This document shows positions 48,040 through 60,429 of a stretch of 64,000 nucleotides of DNA, one piece after another. Each line of letters starts with the position of its first letter. Position 1 is the first letter of the stretch. The stretch comes from Microcebus murinus (taxonomy: Eukaryota; Chordata; Mammalia; Primates; Cheirogaleidae). The translations under genes and the position numbers were made by a program. The stretch lies in contig NC_134109.1 of NCBI RefSeq assembly GCF_040939455.1, forward strand, positions 57,998,001 through 58,062,000, read 5' to 3'. Below the pieces are notes generated by a model. The model searched no databases. It was not told the DNA's origin and was given only the letters and a program-made list of their open reading frames with translations.

Positions 48040-50990
48040 CAAAAACTATAACAGAGACAAAGGTCATTATATAATGATAAAGGGAACAATTCCTCAAGAG
48101 GATATAACATTTGTAAATATATATGTACCCAACATTGAAGCACCTAAATATATAAAGTATATATTAACAGATGTGAAGGGAGAAATAGACTCTGTACAAT
48201 AGTATGGTAATTACATACCCCACATTCAACAATGAATATATCATCTAGATAAATAATCAAAAAGGAAACTTTTTGCTTATTTTGTTTGCTCTACATTTTA
48301 GACCAAATGAACCTAAGAGACATATACAGAACATTCTATCCAACAGCAGCAGAATATACATCTGTCACAAGCACACACAAAACAATCTTCAGGATAGATC
48401 ATATATTAGACCACAAAACAAGTCTTAACAAATATAAGAAGGTCGAAGTTATATCAAATATCTTTTCTGACCACAATGGTATTAAACTAGACATCAATAT
48501 CATGAGGAAAACAGGAAAATTCATAAATATATGGGAATTAACACATTCCCAAATAACTAATAGTCAAAGAATAAATCAAAAAGGGAAATCAAAAAAAATC
48601 TTCAGACAAACAAAAATGAAACACATCATACCAAAACCTATGGAATGCAGAAAAGCAGTTCTTAGAAGGAATTTTATAGCAATAAATACCTACATTAAGA
48701 AAAAAGAAATATCTCAAACAACCTAACTTTATATCTTACAGAACTAGGAAAAGAAAAACAAACTATGGCAAGGTAATAGAAGGAAGTAAATAACAAAGAT
48801 TAGAGTAGAAATAAATGAAATTGAGATGAGAAACACAATAGAAAAGATTGAAGAAGCTAAAGCTGGTTGTCTAAAAAGATAAAATTGATAGGCCTTTAGC
48901 TAGACTAAGAAAAAAAGACTAAAACATATTTATTTATGACTCAAATAAATAAAATCAGAAATTAAAGATAAGACATTACAATTGGTATCACAGAAACACA
49001 AAGTACCAAAAGAATTTACAATGAATGATTGTGCCAACAAATTGGATAACCTAGAAAAAATAGACAAACTCCTAGAAATATGACAACCTATCCAGATTGA
49101 ATAATGAAGCAATAGGAAATCTGAACAGATCAATAAGGTGTAAGGAGATTGAATTAAGAAATTAAATTAGTATTGTAGTATGTTTTGTGCTGTTGCTATA
49201 ACAAAATATCGGAGACTGGGTAATTATAAAGAACAGAAATTTATTTGTCATCATTTTGTAGCCTAGGAGTTCCAAGATCAAGATGCCAGCAGGTTCAGTT
49301 GTCTGGTGAAGGCTGCATCCCCCAGAGGGAAGGAATGCTGTGTCCTCACATGGTAGAAGACAGAAGGGCAAAAGACCAAACGCTGCATGAAGCCTCTTTT
49401 GTTAATATAAGGTCCCTAATTCCATTCATAAGGCAGAAACCCTTATGGCCTAAACACCTCTTATAGGTCTCACCTCTTAATACTATCACATTGGGAACAC
49501 CTGAATTTTAGAGGGGACACATTTGTACCATAGCAATCAGTAATCAAAAATCTCCAAACAAAGAAAAGCCTAGGACCAGGTGGCTTCATAGGTGAATTCC
49601 ACCAAACATATAAAGAAGAAATAATACTAATCATTCTCAAACTATTCCAAAAAAATGAAGAGAAAGGAACACCTCCAAACTCACTGTACAAGACCAGCAC
49701 TACTCTGATACCAAAACCAGACAAAGACACTACAAGAGAAGACAATTACAGGCCCATACGTTTGATGAACACAGATGTAAAAATCCTCAATAAAATACTG
49801 GCAAACCAAATTCAACAGCACATCAAAAGTGGGCTTTATCCCTGAGACACAAGGATGGTGTAACATACAGAAATCAATAAATGTGATACACCACATTAAC
49901 AAAATGAAGGATAAAAATCATGTGATTATTTCAATAGATTTCAAAAAAGCATTTGATAAAATTTGACATTTTTTCATGATAAAAACTCTCAACAAATCAG
50001 ATATCAGAGGAGTGTACCTTAACATAATAAAGGCCATATATGACAAGCTCACAGCTAACATCATATTCAACAATGAAAAGATGAAGCCTTTTTCTCTAAG
50101 ACCAGAAACAAGAAAGAAGACAAGGATGCCCACTCACACCACATATATTTAACATACTACTAGAAGTCCTAGCCAGAGCAATTAAACAGCAATAACAACA
50201 ACAAAAAAAGAAGTAAAAGACATCCAAATCAAAGAAGTTAAATTGCCTCTGTTTGCTGATGACATGGTCTTATATATAGAAAGCCCTAAAGGCTCCACCA
50301 AAAAACTGCTAGAACTGATAAATGAATTTAGTAAAGTTGAAGAATACAAAATTAACATATGAAAGTCAGTAGTGTTTTTGTATACTAATGACGAACTATC
50401 TGAAAATGAAATTATGAAAATGTTCCCATTTTCAATAGCATCAAAAAATTAAAATACTTAGAATAAATTTAACCAAGGAGGTAAAAGATCTGCACATTGA
50501 AAGTGATACAATGCTGATGAAATAAATTGAAGAAGACAAAAGTAAGTGGAAATATATCCAGTGTTCATGGATTGGAAGAATTAATATTGCTAAAATGTCC
50601 ATTCTACCCAAAGTGATCTATAGATGTAATGCAATCCTCATCAAAATTTCCATGATATTTTTCACAGAAATAGAAAAAATGATACTAAAATTCAGGTGTA
50701 ACCACAAAAGACCCCAAATAGCTAAAGCAATCTTGAGAAAGAAGAACAAAGCTGGAGGCATCACACTTTCTGATTTCAAATTATATTACAAAGCTATAGT
50801 AATGAAAACACTTTGGTACTAGCATAAAATCAGACACAGACTAATGGAACAGAATAGAGAGCCCAGAAATAAACCCACATATATATGGTCAACTAACTTT
50901 TGACAAAGTTGTCAAGAATACACAGTGGGGAAAGGATAATATTTTCAATAGTGTTGAGTAACTAGCATTAACAAGAATGCTAATATATAT
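48040..50990 (+). pseudogene. Degenerate L1 ORF2 (endonuclease and RT)
   Basis: Endonuclease remnants include GTIPQEDITFVNIYVPNIEA (about 48087-48146) and SDHNGIKLDIN (about 48466-48498). RT remnants include the preserved FADDMV motif near 50255-50275. The frame is broken by many stops and shifts and by the nested LTR. Confidence 0.9.
49171..49535 (-). mobile_element. MLT1 LTR (ERVL-MaLR) nested in the old L1
   Basis: Antisense solo LTR from TATTGTAGTATGTTTTGTGC to GTACCATAGCA, with the phrases GACTGGGTAATTATAAAGAA and CTTAATACTATCACATTGGG. The 5-bp flanks ATTAG (49166-49170) and ATCAG (49536-49540) fit a target duplication with one change. L1 reading resumes directly after it. MLT1B-like by phrase memory. 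Confidence 0.8.
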
Positions 50991-52544
50991 ATATATATAT
51001 ATGCACATATATATATATTTATAGCTAGAAATGAGGACTTGAAATTTTCTCAGCACATCAAAATGATAATGCTTGAGGTGATGGATATCCTAAATGCTCT
51101 GACTTGATTGTTACACATTATTCTATGTATGTAAGAAAATATCATGTGTATCCTATAAATATGTAAAAATATTATATATCAATAAAAATAAATAGTGTTG
51201 GGAACTGGATATCCACTTGGAAAAGAATGAAATTGGACCCTTATCTTACACCATAGATAAAAATAAACTCAAAATGGACTAGACACTTAAATGCAAGACC
51301 TGAAATTGTAAAACTGCTAAAAGAAAACTTAGGGGGAAAGCTCCTAAACATGATCTTAGCAATGATTTTTTTGGATATGACACCAAAAGCACAGGAAAAA
51401 AAGAAAACATAAACAAGTGGGACTACATCAAATGAAAAAGTAAAGGAAACAATAAAAAAAAAAAGAAAAGCTAACTTAAAGAATAGAAGAAGATACTTGC
51501 AAACCATATATATCCAATACGTCATTAATATCCAAAATACATAAGAAACACATACAACTCAATATCAAAAAATCAAATAACCTGATTTAAAAATCAGAAA
51601 AGGACCTGAATAGACATTTTTTCAAAGACATACAAGTGGTCAACAGGTTTATATAGAAGTGTTCCACATCATTAATCCTCAGGGAAATGCAAATCAAAAC
51701 CACAATGAGATACCACCTCACACCTGTAGATAACAAGTCTTGGCAAGGATGTGGAGAAAAGGAAATTCTTGTACAGTGTTGATGGGAATATAAATTGATA
51801 CAACTATTGTGTAAAATAGTATAGAGGTTCCTCAAAAAGTCAAAAATAAAACTACCATATGATCTAGCAATCCCACTTCTGGGTATATATATATCCAAAG
51901 GAAACGAAATCAGTATCTTGAAGAGATATCTGCAGTCCCATATTTAGTGAAACATTATTCACAATAGCCAAGATATGGTAACAACCTAAGTGCTTTTGGA
52001 TGCATGATTATGGTATATATGTATATACAATGGAATATTATCCACCCTTCAGAAAGGAAAGAAATCCTATCATTTGCAGCCATATGGATGAACCTCAGCT
52101 AAATGAAATAAGCCAGGCACAGAAAGACAAATATTGCATGATCTCACTTATATGTGAAACTAAAAAACTTGAACCCATAAAAACAGAGAGTACAATGATG
52201 GTTAGTAGGGAGTCGGTGCGGGGGCCTGTAGTGGGCAGACTGAGGAAATGTTGGTCAAAGGGTACAAACTTTCAGTTATAAGGTGAATAAACTCTGGAGA
52301 GCAAATGTACCGCATGGTAACTATAGTTAATTTATTGCATTCTTGAAATTTACTAAGAGAGTAGATCGTAAGTGTTCTAACTAAAACAACAAAAGGTAAC
52401 TATGTGAAGTGACAGATATGTTAATTAGCTTGATTGTGGTAGTCATTTCCCAGTGTATATCTGTATCAAATCATCATCTAGTATACCTTAAATATATACA
52501 ATTTTTATTTGTCAATTGTACCTCAATAAAACTGGGGGAAATTT

Positions 52545-53570
52545 ACACTGACTCCTTCTTCAGCCTGGGACTAATTCTGTATGCTTTGGGGCCTCCATTC
52601 TAATCAATACAATTGGGGTAATAAGAAGGCCACCTCCCCACCTCCACCCGGTGGTTTAGATGTATCTTTTTTTAATTTGGTCTTCCTCTGATCCATTAGA
52701 ACTCATTATTTTAAGTAACAAAGTGATGGTAAGTTGATCTCCTCCTCCACCCCACCCCAGATTTAAGTTCATGCCCAATTTAACTTAAAATGATTGAGCA
52801 CAATGGAGAATGTTTCAGACACTGAAATAGTTTACATCATCCCAAAGTCAAGAAAGTTAGCTAATCACTTAGTTGCCACTGCAGCTGTTACCAGGCACAC
52901 ATACACACAATGTGGCCCTGGAGTGCAGTATTCATGTATGTGGGGAACATGGGTCAGCAGTGCTGCTGCTGCTCCTGTTGCTTGAACACACTTCTAGCCT
53001 ATGCAGAGGCTTGGGGTGCCTGACTCTCTTCTGTGAAGGCATCCTTAAGTGCAAGACTGCACCTTTAGATGGTGCCAAGATCAGAAACCCCGGGCATGTC
53101 TTTATTAGAAAATGAAGTTGAGCTATGTGAAGCCAAGAGAAATGCTAGTGGGCATTGTTAATGATGCTATTGTTGAAAATGCTTTAGGCGGTAGAATGAA
53201 ACATGACTAATGATTAGATGTTATTGCATTAAAAGCAGGTTCTGTGCAGAGCACCATGTGCTAAATGAGACAATTTGCTGAAATGTTTTCAATGTGGGCA
53301 TTTTGATGTACATCCTGGAGACATTACTCGTGCATTTATTTCACTTAATAGAATTTAGTAGAACTGTCTGCAAGTTCTCTGGGAAGCATGCTGGATACGT
53401 ACATTGGTGTCTGTTTTTAGACTATAGGTTGGTAAAGGGAACAACTGTACTGTGTTTAGTCTGCTGCATAGCACCCTATTCTGCTGAGTAGGTTACCTTG
53501 GTTTTGCCCCCTGCTTCACTGGTCTTCTCCCAGGCTCTTTGCAACCATAGATATCTTATTCCCTCCCTCA
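52545..53570. other. Intronic DNA, nothing recognised
   Basis: It includes short GCT-rich patches near 52962-52982. The open frames at 52794-53115 overlap in two frames and lack family features. Confidence 0.4.
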
Positions 53571-53574
53571 CCAA

Positions 53575-53985
53575 ATCCTGGTTCTTCTTTCAGAACAATC
53601 CTTTAGTTTTTCTCTGCCTCTCCATTCCTTCCATTCCTACTGCAACCTGGTAGACCTTGAGCCAGCCTTCCTGTTCCCTGTTTTTCTCTCTTCTATTTTC
53701 TGCATCCACTTGTCCGAATTTCACTATCATTATGTCCTTCCTCTACTCAGAAACGTGTGAGGGCTCCCCATTGCCCTTTGTGGTTTCCTATATCCCTTCC
53801 ACTTCTGTCAAGTGCGGTCTTACATCTCCTCAAGCAAGTCACCTCGATGCCCTCCACATCTCTGCCACCATGAGTTTATTTATGCTTTTACTCCTGCCTT
53901 GAACACCCTCTTCAGTCCTGTACTTCTACAATCTTACTCATACCTGAAAGGCTAAATCAAGCCTCACCTTAGTTGAATCATGCCA
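53575..53985 (+). mobile_element. L2 fragment
   Basis: Pyrimidine-rich L2 body: ACTCAGAAACGTGTGAGGGC, TCCCCATTGCCCTTTG, TACTCCTGCCTTGAACACC, TCATACCTGAAAGGCTAAAT. Confidence 0.65.
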
Positions 53986-54117
53986 AACAATTTCTGTCCT
54001 CACTAACTTTATGTGCAGAGTAGCTGTTCAGTTACAATCACCAGGGTTGGAGAGTAGGGAATAGCATGCACATATACTGATGGTCCAGCCTCTTGATCAA
54101 TATTCAGACAGCAGAAA

Positions 54118-54277
54118 TCTTATCTTAGGGTTCATAGACCCCTCTAGAGGTATGAAGCTATCAGCCAATTTTTGTGTGGTGTGTGCATGTGTTTTTCTGG
54201 AGAGGGGCCATAGTCTTCATTAGATTCTCCAAAGAGTTCTTGGCAGGAGCAGGGAGAAATTTTAGAATCACTGCTGT
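54118..54277 (+). mobile_element. MER20-like hAT-Charlie fragment
   Basis: GGGTTCATAGACCCCTCTAG, GTGTGCATGTGTTTTTCTGG, AGAGGGGCCATAGTCTTCAT and AGATTCTCCAAAGAGTTCTT recall MER20. One end is degraded. Confidence 0.6.
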
Positions 54278-54289
54278 CAAAGGTGTATA

Positions 54290-55000
54290 AGAAATATTAG
54301 AGTTCTGCCCTTGCCCTCAGTGCTATTGGAGTCTTAATTCAAACTAAACTTAATGCCTCAGTTGAATAGAGTTTTGATTTGGGTGGAGCAAAAGGCAGAA
54401 CAACAGGTTTGGAGACTTCCATGGTGACCCTAGGAGTGAGGTCATGTGGGCTGCAGTTGATGCAGGTGCTTGAGATGAAGGAAGAAATTATGGGACCTGG
54501 GCGGAGAGAAGTACAGGTTACAGGGATACAGGGAAAAAGTGGTAAAAGATATAAATGAATCAGCTGTGTGATCTCAAGGGCTTCTACTGGTGTCATAAAG
54601 AAAGAAATGGTAGTATCTGAGAGCAAAGAAAGCTTCTGGGAGACAGGAGATGTTGGACTGAATTGGAGAGGGAAAGGGGACATCAAAGTAGACATATCCC
54701 CTGGGTCATCAGGAACACAAAACTGGAAATTAAGGGAGGGTCTTGGAATTGCTCACACAGTCTTATTTCAGGAGTTGTTTTAGTCATACCCCTAAAACTA
54801 ATTTTTAAGGTCTTAGAAGACAGACACTTCTACTTTTCTTGTTTCTAGGTACTGAGTTCAGGTAATCCAGGTTTAAATCACGGCTATAACACTGTGTATG
54901 ACTAAAGACATATTATTCTCTCTAAGCTTCCATTTCCCCCTCTGAAAATGGGGGTACTTATTTTATCAAGTAGCTGAGAATATCAAATTGAACAGTATAT
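54290..55000. other. Intronic DNA, probably old repeat, no gene
   Basis: The purine-rich sequence at 54380-54760 resembles other unnamed old repeats in the region. The open frames at 54339-54848 conflict across strands. Confidence 0.35.
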
Positions 55001-55002
55001 GC

Positions 55003-55366
55003 ATATTAGTCTACTTGGGCTGCTGTAACAAAGTAACACAGACTGGGCAGCTTAAACAACAGGAATGTAATTTCTAACAGTTCTGGAGGCTGGAAGTCTC
55101 AGATCAGGGTGCCAGCATGGTCAAGTTCTGGTGAGGGCCCTCTGCCAGGTTTTAGACTTTTAACTTCTTGCTGTATCTTCACATAGTGAAAGAGACAAGG
55201 GAGCCCTCTGGGGTCCCTTTTAAAAGAGCACTAATTCCATTCACGAGGGTTCCACCGTCAGGACCTAATCACTTCCTAAGGGCCCCACCTGCTAATACCA
55301 TCACCTTGGGGATGAGGATTGCAACATATGAACTTTGGGGGACACAGTCATTTAGTCCATTGCAGA
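55003..55366 (-). mobile_element. MLT1 LTR
   Basis: CTTGGGCTGCTGTAACAAAG, TTCTGGAGGCTGGAAGTC, AAGAGCACTAATTCCATTCA, CTGCTAATACCATCACCTTG and AGTCCATTGCAG are antisense MLT1-type phrases in order. The relationship to the copy at 49.2 kb is evident. Confidence 0.85.
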
Positions 55367-55429
55367 CAAAAGTGTAAATCTGGCAGTGTTCACCTTTATG
55401 CCATTTCCAGTATAATAGGGGAAGATAAA

Positions 55430-56035
55430 TGAATTGACAAGTGCTATGATAGGCTGGAAAGGTGGGTGAAGTATTAAGGAATAGATGACACCTGAGCTGA
55501 GTCTTGACTACATGATATAGAGGAGAGTGTTCTAGGCAGAGGGAGCGCCACCTGCAAAGGCACGGTATGTGAGAGAACCCGGCATGTTCCTGGACAGCAA
55601 GTGATCTGATGTTTTCAGAGGATGAGGTGTATGCAGGGCAGTGGGGGAACCAGAGGAAAGGAGACAAGAGCAGGGGATGATATAGCTCAGACCCTAATCC
55701 TGAAGGTCCTGGGAGCCACTGAGGAATATAAGGCAGGAGATTGACACATTCAGATTTACATTCAAACCACACTTTGGGGGTTCAAATCCCAACTCCATCA
55801 CTTACTGTCCTTGGGACCCATGCAAGTTACTCTTTGGGTCTCCTTTTCTCATCTGTTAAATGGAGATTATAGATAATAATACCTGCCTCATAGCAACCCT
55901 CATAGGGTTGCTGTGATGTGGTCAAATTGGTTGATGTGTGTAAAGCACTCTGCATCTGGTACATATGATGTGTTCCATGAGTGTTATCTATTATTCTTTT
56001 TATAAGATCACTCTGGCAACAATAGGAAGGATTTG
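55430..56035. repeat. Unnamed ancient repeat, split by a MIR
   Basis: CTGAGCTGAGTCTTGACTAC, AGGCAGAGGGAGCGCC and CCTGGGAGCCACTGAGGAAT, then, after the MIR, AGATCACTCTGGCAACAATA. I know this order from a common mammalian repeat but cannot name it. The 167-residue minus frame across it is repeat-derived chance. Confidence 0.55.
55755..56000 (+). mobile_element. MIR nested in the unnamed repeat
   Basis: GTTCAAATCCCAACTCCATC, CTTTTCTCATCTGTTAAATG, ACCTGCCTCATAGCAACC and GCACTCTGCATCTGGTAC are sense MIR. A small hairpin AGCAACCCT-CAT-AGGGTTGCT at 55892-55912 comes from a local duplication of CTCATAG. Confidence 0.9.
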
Positions 56036-56089
56036 AAGCTCAGCTCCTTTAGGAAGCAATTACAATCACACAGATGAAAGATTTCAGCC

Positions 56090-56490
56090 TTTCCCTGCTC
56101 ACAATGGTCCAAACGTGGAGGCCTCCTTTCTGCTCTCAACCAAGTTCACTTCTGCCTCATTCCCTTGCTCTGGCATTTCCCTCTGCTGAGAATGTTCTTT
56201 CTCCAAACTCTTTGCAGGGCTGGCTTTTCATCATTCAGTTTTCACCTCAAATGTTGCCTTTTAGAAAGAGATTCCCTGATCACTCTAGTTAAGGTGCCCC
56301 TCCCGCTTCTGGTCATTCTCTAATATACTAGTCTATTTTGTTTTCTTTATAGAAATCGTCACTGTCTAAAATGTTCTTTTGTATTTATGTGTTCATTTTC
56401 TTTTTTTCCCCTAGAATGTAAGCTACTTATGTGTCTAGTGTACCTAGAACAGACCTATTTATGCTCAATAAATATATCTGAGTGAATGAA
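56090..56490 (+). mobile_element. L2 3' end, fairly complete
   Basis: GCTCTGGCATTTCCCTCTGC, AGAGATTCCCTGATCACTC, AGAATGTAAGCTACTTATG, TGCTCAATAAATATATCTG: a clear L2 3' end with its terminal GTGAATGAATGA. Confidence 0.85.
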
Positions 56491-56529
56491 TGAATATACA
56501 CTTAAACTAGGAGATGGAAAGGGGAAGGA

Positions 56530-56690
56530 ACCAATTTATGTTGAGTATCCATGGAGCAGTTGCTGTTTTATGTATTTTCATTCATTTCATGGCACAACCC
56601 TATAGACTGGTGGTCTTGTTACTGTACCGAGAAGGCAGCTGAGGCTCTGAGAGATTTGTCAGTGCAGGTCCTTCTACCTACCATCCTCTT
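56530..56690 (-). mobile_element. MIR remnant
   Basis: ATGGCACAACCCTATAGACT and AAGGCAGCTGAGGCTCTGAG are antisense MIR. Confidence 0.6.
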
Positions 56691-56699
56691 CCGACTGTG

Positions 56700-57148
56700 G
56701 TATTGTAGGGATGGGGAGGGAAGATGTGAGATGTGAAAAGGTGTGAGATATGTGTAGGAGTTAAAGTAAAAAGTGTCTTGGAGAATGAGAAGAGGGCCAA
56801 GGAAGAAGCCTGAGTGTGCTGAAATTAAGGCAAGAAAAAGGGAAGGGAGTCCACTGAAGGAGTAACCAAAGAAGGAAGAGACCCAGGGAGTGGGATGTCC
56901 TGGAAGCCAAGGGAGAAGAGAGTTAGGAAGGAGGGAGGGTTGAGCAGTGTGCAAGGCAGCAGGGAGCTCAGCCAGGTGAGGAATGGGAGTGCCAATTAGG
57001 GTAGTTGGAAGATAACGACTTTGAGGATCATACTTCCAGTGTTACAGTTGGAGCAGGAGAGAGAGTACTAGTGAGTATAGATTCCTCCCAGAGAAGGGAA
57101 TTAAAAAGAAGGAAATAATTCATAAGTAGACAGGCTTGTGAAATGGGT
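56700..57148. repeat. Purine-rich unnamed repeat-like stretch
   Basis: A GGA/GAA-rich run resembling the 55.4-kb repeat in style. It has no gene; open frames on the minus strand only reflect the pyrimidine-rich complement. Confidence 0.4.
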
Positions 57149-57616
57149 GTATATTTGTTTCCTGGGGCTATTGTAACAAATTACCACATATTCTATCACT
57201 TAAAACAACAGAAACTTATTCTCTCACAGTTCTGGGAGCCAGAAGTCCAAAATCAAGATGTCTTCAGAGTCAGTTCCTTTTGCAGGCTCTGCAAGAGAAC
57301 CCATTCCATGCCTCTCTCCTAGTTTCTGGTGGCGTTTGGCAGTTCTAGGCATTCCTTAGCTTGTGCCAGCATAACCCCAGTCTCTTACTCCGTCTTCACA
57401 TGGCCTTCTCCCCTGTGTGTCTTTGTGTATCTTCTCATTTTCTGTCTTTTATAAGAACACCCATTGTTGGATTTAGGGCCCACTCTAATCCAGGATGATC
57501 TTGTCTTGAGACTCTTAATTTAATTACATCTGCAAAGACTCTGTTTCCAAATAAGGTCACATTCACAGATACAGGGGTTAGGACTTGGACATAGCTTTTT
57601 AGGGCCACTGTTACAG
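57149..57616 (-). mobile_element. MLT1 LTR (MLT1C-like)
   Basis: GTTTCCTGGGGCTATTGTAA, TTATTCTCTCACAGTTCTGG, TCCGTCTTCACATGGCC, ACTCTGTTTCCAAATAAGGT and GCCACTGTTACA are antisense MLT1 phrases across a near-complete LTR. Confidence 0.88.
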
Positions 57617-57627
57617 AGGTTATGGGT

Positions 57628-57656
57628 TTCTTTTCTTTTCTTTTCTTTTCTTTAAA
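57628..57656. repeat. (TTTTC)n microsatellite
   Basis: About five units of TTTTC directly after the MLT1 LTR. Confidence 0.9.
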
Positions 57657-57659
57657 TGA

Positions 57660-60220
57660 GATGGACTTAAGCTAGGATTTATGTGAGAAAGGAGATAATG
57701 GGATAATTGTCAAATCAAGACCTCTAAGGAGGCATGAGCTGATAAGGTGAGTAGAGACACTAATGGGGGAGGTATCTCCAGTTCTCTGAAACAGGATGTG
57801 TGAAGGTAAATAGATTTGAAGGTGGGGAGCTGGATGTTGACAGATATCTGCCCTGATAACCGATATTTACTCTGTGAAATAGAAGGCAAGATTATGTGCC
57901 CAGAGTGAAGAGGGAACTTGAGAAAGGTGGTATGAAGGTTGGAAATAGCACCAGTAAGAATGGAAGAGACAAGACCCGGAAGTCATAGCAGAATTGTCAA
58001 GAGGCACTGAGCTACCTGCCAGGTGACACTTGTCACCATACATGTGGGTAGCAGGATTTTTCAGGTCATGTGATATTCCCGAGTTCTGATAGGAGCAAAG
58101 AAAGCAGTTGACAGGAAGTTTCAAGGATTGATAGATTGAGTGTGATTGAAAAATAATACAGTATGCCAAGAGTAAGGAAAAAGGAGAACCCAAGAGAAGT
58201 TCTGACAGACTGGAACGAGCAGGAGAGATTAAAGCAGCAGGTCTGAGTGAGTTCGAGAGGCAAGTACTGAACAAGACAGTGAAAGGGGCAGGGCAAGGAC
58301 AGAAAAATAAGATGGTGGCACTTAATGTTTCCAAGTGGCACTTAATGTCTCAATTCCAGGTGATGCAATGTCCAGGCCTTGGGAGCAGGTTGTTAAATTG
58401 AGGTGGTGGTAAAGAATTTGACATTAAGAGGTCAAGGACATATTCGGTCCGCTAGGGTGTTTGGGTGGGTTGTGAAGACTGGTGAATATGATGGCTGGTA
58501 TTGAGTGCAGATTGGAAGAAATTAAATCTTCACCAAATGTAGGCAACTGGCACAAAGGTTACTCACAGCCCTTGACAATGGGAGAAAGCAGAGTGAGACC
58601 CTTCTGGGAACAGGCAAATATAGTTATTTATGGGTTGCTTAGTTATGACATATAAAAGCTTCTCTTCCTTTCAGTGGGAGATTGGATTTTATGCCCATCC
58701 AGTCCTCCAAATCCTGCTCTTGATGTCTGTGCCAGGGACCTCAGCAGTAGAGGACCAGACCACTTGCTCAGCAGGTCCCCTCCTCCAGGCAGCCCAGGGC
58801 TAAAACCAGTATCTCTTTTGTTACAACCAGAGTTGACTGTTTTTGACTTACAAAGCCCTTAAATATTTGTCAATGTATAAAATGATATAAATTAGCTGGG
58901 AAAATATCTTTTCTAGAGAGATGTACAGACTTCATATCTCTGGTTACTTTAGATGGTTCTTATTATGTGTAGCTCCTAAGGGTAAATCTATCTAAATATT
59001 CTGGGAACCAGACTTAAACATGGGCATTTCTACTCCTCTCCCTTTCCACCATCGACTTCCTGAGTGGCAAGCACTCACCCTTTCACTGAAGCAAACATAC
59101 TTCTTTTTATAAGTCCTATGGGATTAACTTCTACTCAAACAGTTCTTTGGAAATAAGCAATTACAGATGCTCCATGTGCACCTTTTGAGTGAAGGGGTTA
59201 AAATCTCACGAAAGATAAGAATGAAGTATGTGATTACTATTGTTATATATTAATAATAGTATGGTACAAAGTGATTAAAATAATTTTACACATCAGTACA
59301 ATTCAAAATTATTTTTAGATTTTCATTCAAGTATTTTAAATGGTGATTATTTCTAAAATAGAGATATCAGCTTTTTACTTTAATTTGTAACAGTTTGTGT
59401 AAATAAAAATGACGGCGAAGTTGACACAACAAAACATATATTACTAAGGAAAGAAATCTGAGTTTTTATTTTATCTTTCTGTTTTTCATTTAAAGAGAGT
59501 CTAAAATAAACTTACTCTGTGTTAATAAGGTGGATGTAGACTGAGCCTTCTATTCATCTTAGAATTTGGAGGCCAGAATATATTTTCAAAGTCTTTCTAG
59601 CAAACTGCCTGTTCTTTTCCTCTTACTGCTTTGCCTGAAGTAATCTGATGGAAATACTGAGAAATACGCTTTGTCTGCCTTTTGAATAGTTTCTCCAGTG
59701 TCACATGGGATAATATCTGCTAACACGTAAGCTGAAGCAATTTGTATAAACTTACAATATAATCAACGAAATAAAGAGCACATGTTAGGTGGCTACTCCC
59801 CATACCTGCTCAGTAACTGAGGTCCTATTATATATAAAACACTTGTTAAATATTAAGAAAGCAACCAAATACTTTTTGTACAAGAGTTTGCAGTCTCATA
59901 GAGAATTATAACAACTGCATACATCACTACAATAAATGGCAAAAGATGATGTGCTATTAGAGAGTATAAAGAAAACACTCCTAGAAGTGCCCTCCCTAGA
60001 GGAAGGAAAGAGTGTGGCATTGGAGATGGTATCTGGGAATTCCTCTCAGTGGTGGAGGTAGACATTAATCCAAGACATCTAGAAATGTCCATCAGATGGA
60101 AATTTAACATTACTCATATTTATTCATTACATAAAGCATCAATGAATATCTTTGAACCATCACCGTGTTGCAATTCTATTTTTTCCCCACTGTTATGTGT
60201 ATGCGTATGTGTGTATATAT
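57660..60220. other. Intronic DNA, partly old repeat, no gene
   Basis: The purine-rich stretch 57660-58340 is probably unnamed old repeat. The minus frames of 155 and 91 residues there overlap in two frames and have no domain. GTGGCACTTAATGT is duplicated 20 bp apart at 58315 and 58335. The acceptor-like CTTCCTTTCAG near 58664-58674 is not followed by carrier sequence. Confidence 0.4.
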
Positions 60221-60224
60221 GATG

Positions 60225-60425
60225 TGATGGTTAAGAGCATGTGCTTTGGAGTCAGAGAGACCTAGCTCAGTAAGTTATTTAACTTCCCTAAGCCTCAGTC
60301 TTCTGGTCTCTAACCTGTTGACAACATTAGAACTTTCCATATAGGGTTATCACGAAGATTAAATAAAACTACACAGTGGTGGGCCTCTGGTAAGCATTCA
60401 GTAAATGTTACTATTGTATTTGCTA
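60225..60425 (+). mobile_element. MIR
   Basis: GATGGTTAAGAGCATGTGCT, TTGGAGTCAGAGAGACC, TTAACTTCCCTAAGCCTCAG and GGTAAGCATTCAGTAAATG form a nearly complete sense MIR. Confidence 0.9.
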
Positions 60426-60429
60426 TTTG

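Larger units (their letters stand above)
47775..52540 (+). mobile_element. Old L1 with internal deletion and nested MLT1
   Basis: A 5'-UTR-like start (ACATCAGCAAGATGGTGGAATAG, 47786 on) jumps near 48030 into the ORF2 endonuclease, so ORF1 and the early endonuclease are missing. ORF2 then runs with many stops to its C-terminus and a 3' UTR that ends with GTACCTCAATAAAACTGGGG. An MLT1 LTR interrupts it at 49171-49535. An (AT)n tract lies at 50983-51020. The 5' UTR assignment is less certain than the rest. Confidence 0.85.

Noticed and set aside
55269..55772. 167-residue minus-strand frame
   Set aside because: Spans MLT1 and unnamed repeat sequence; composition only, no family.
57867..58341. 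155- and 91-residue minus-strand frames
   Set aside because: Two overlapping frames of the pyrimidine-rich complement of a purine-rich repeat-like tract.
58660..58862. Possible second exon after CTTCCTTTCAG
   Set aside because: The translation has no mitochondrial carrier motif and ends at a stop without a good donor.
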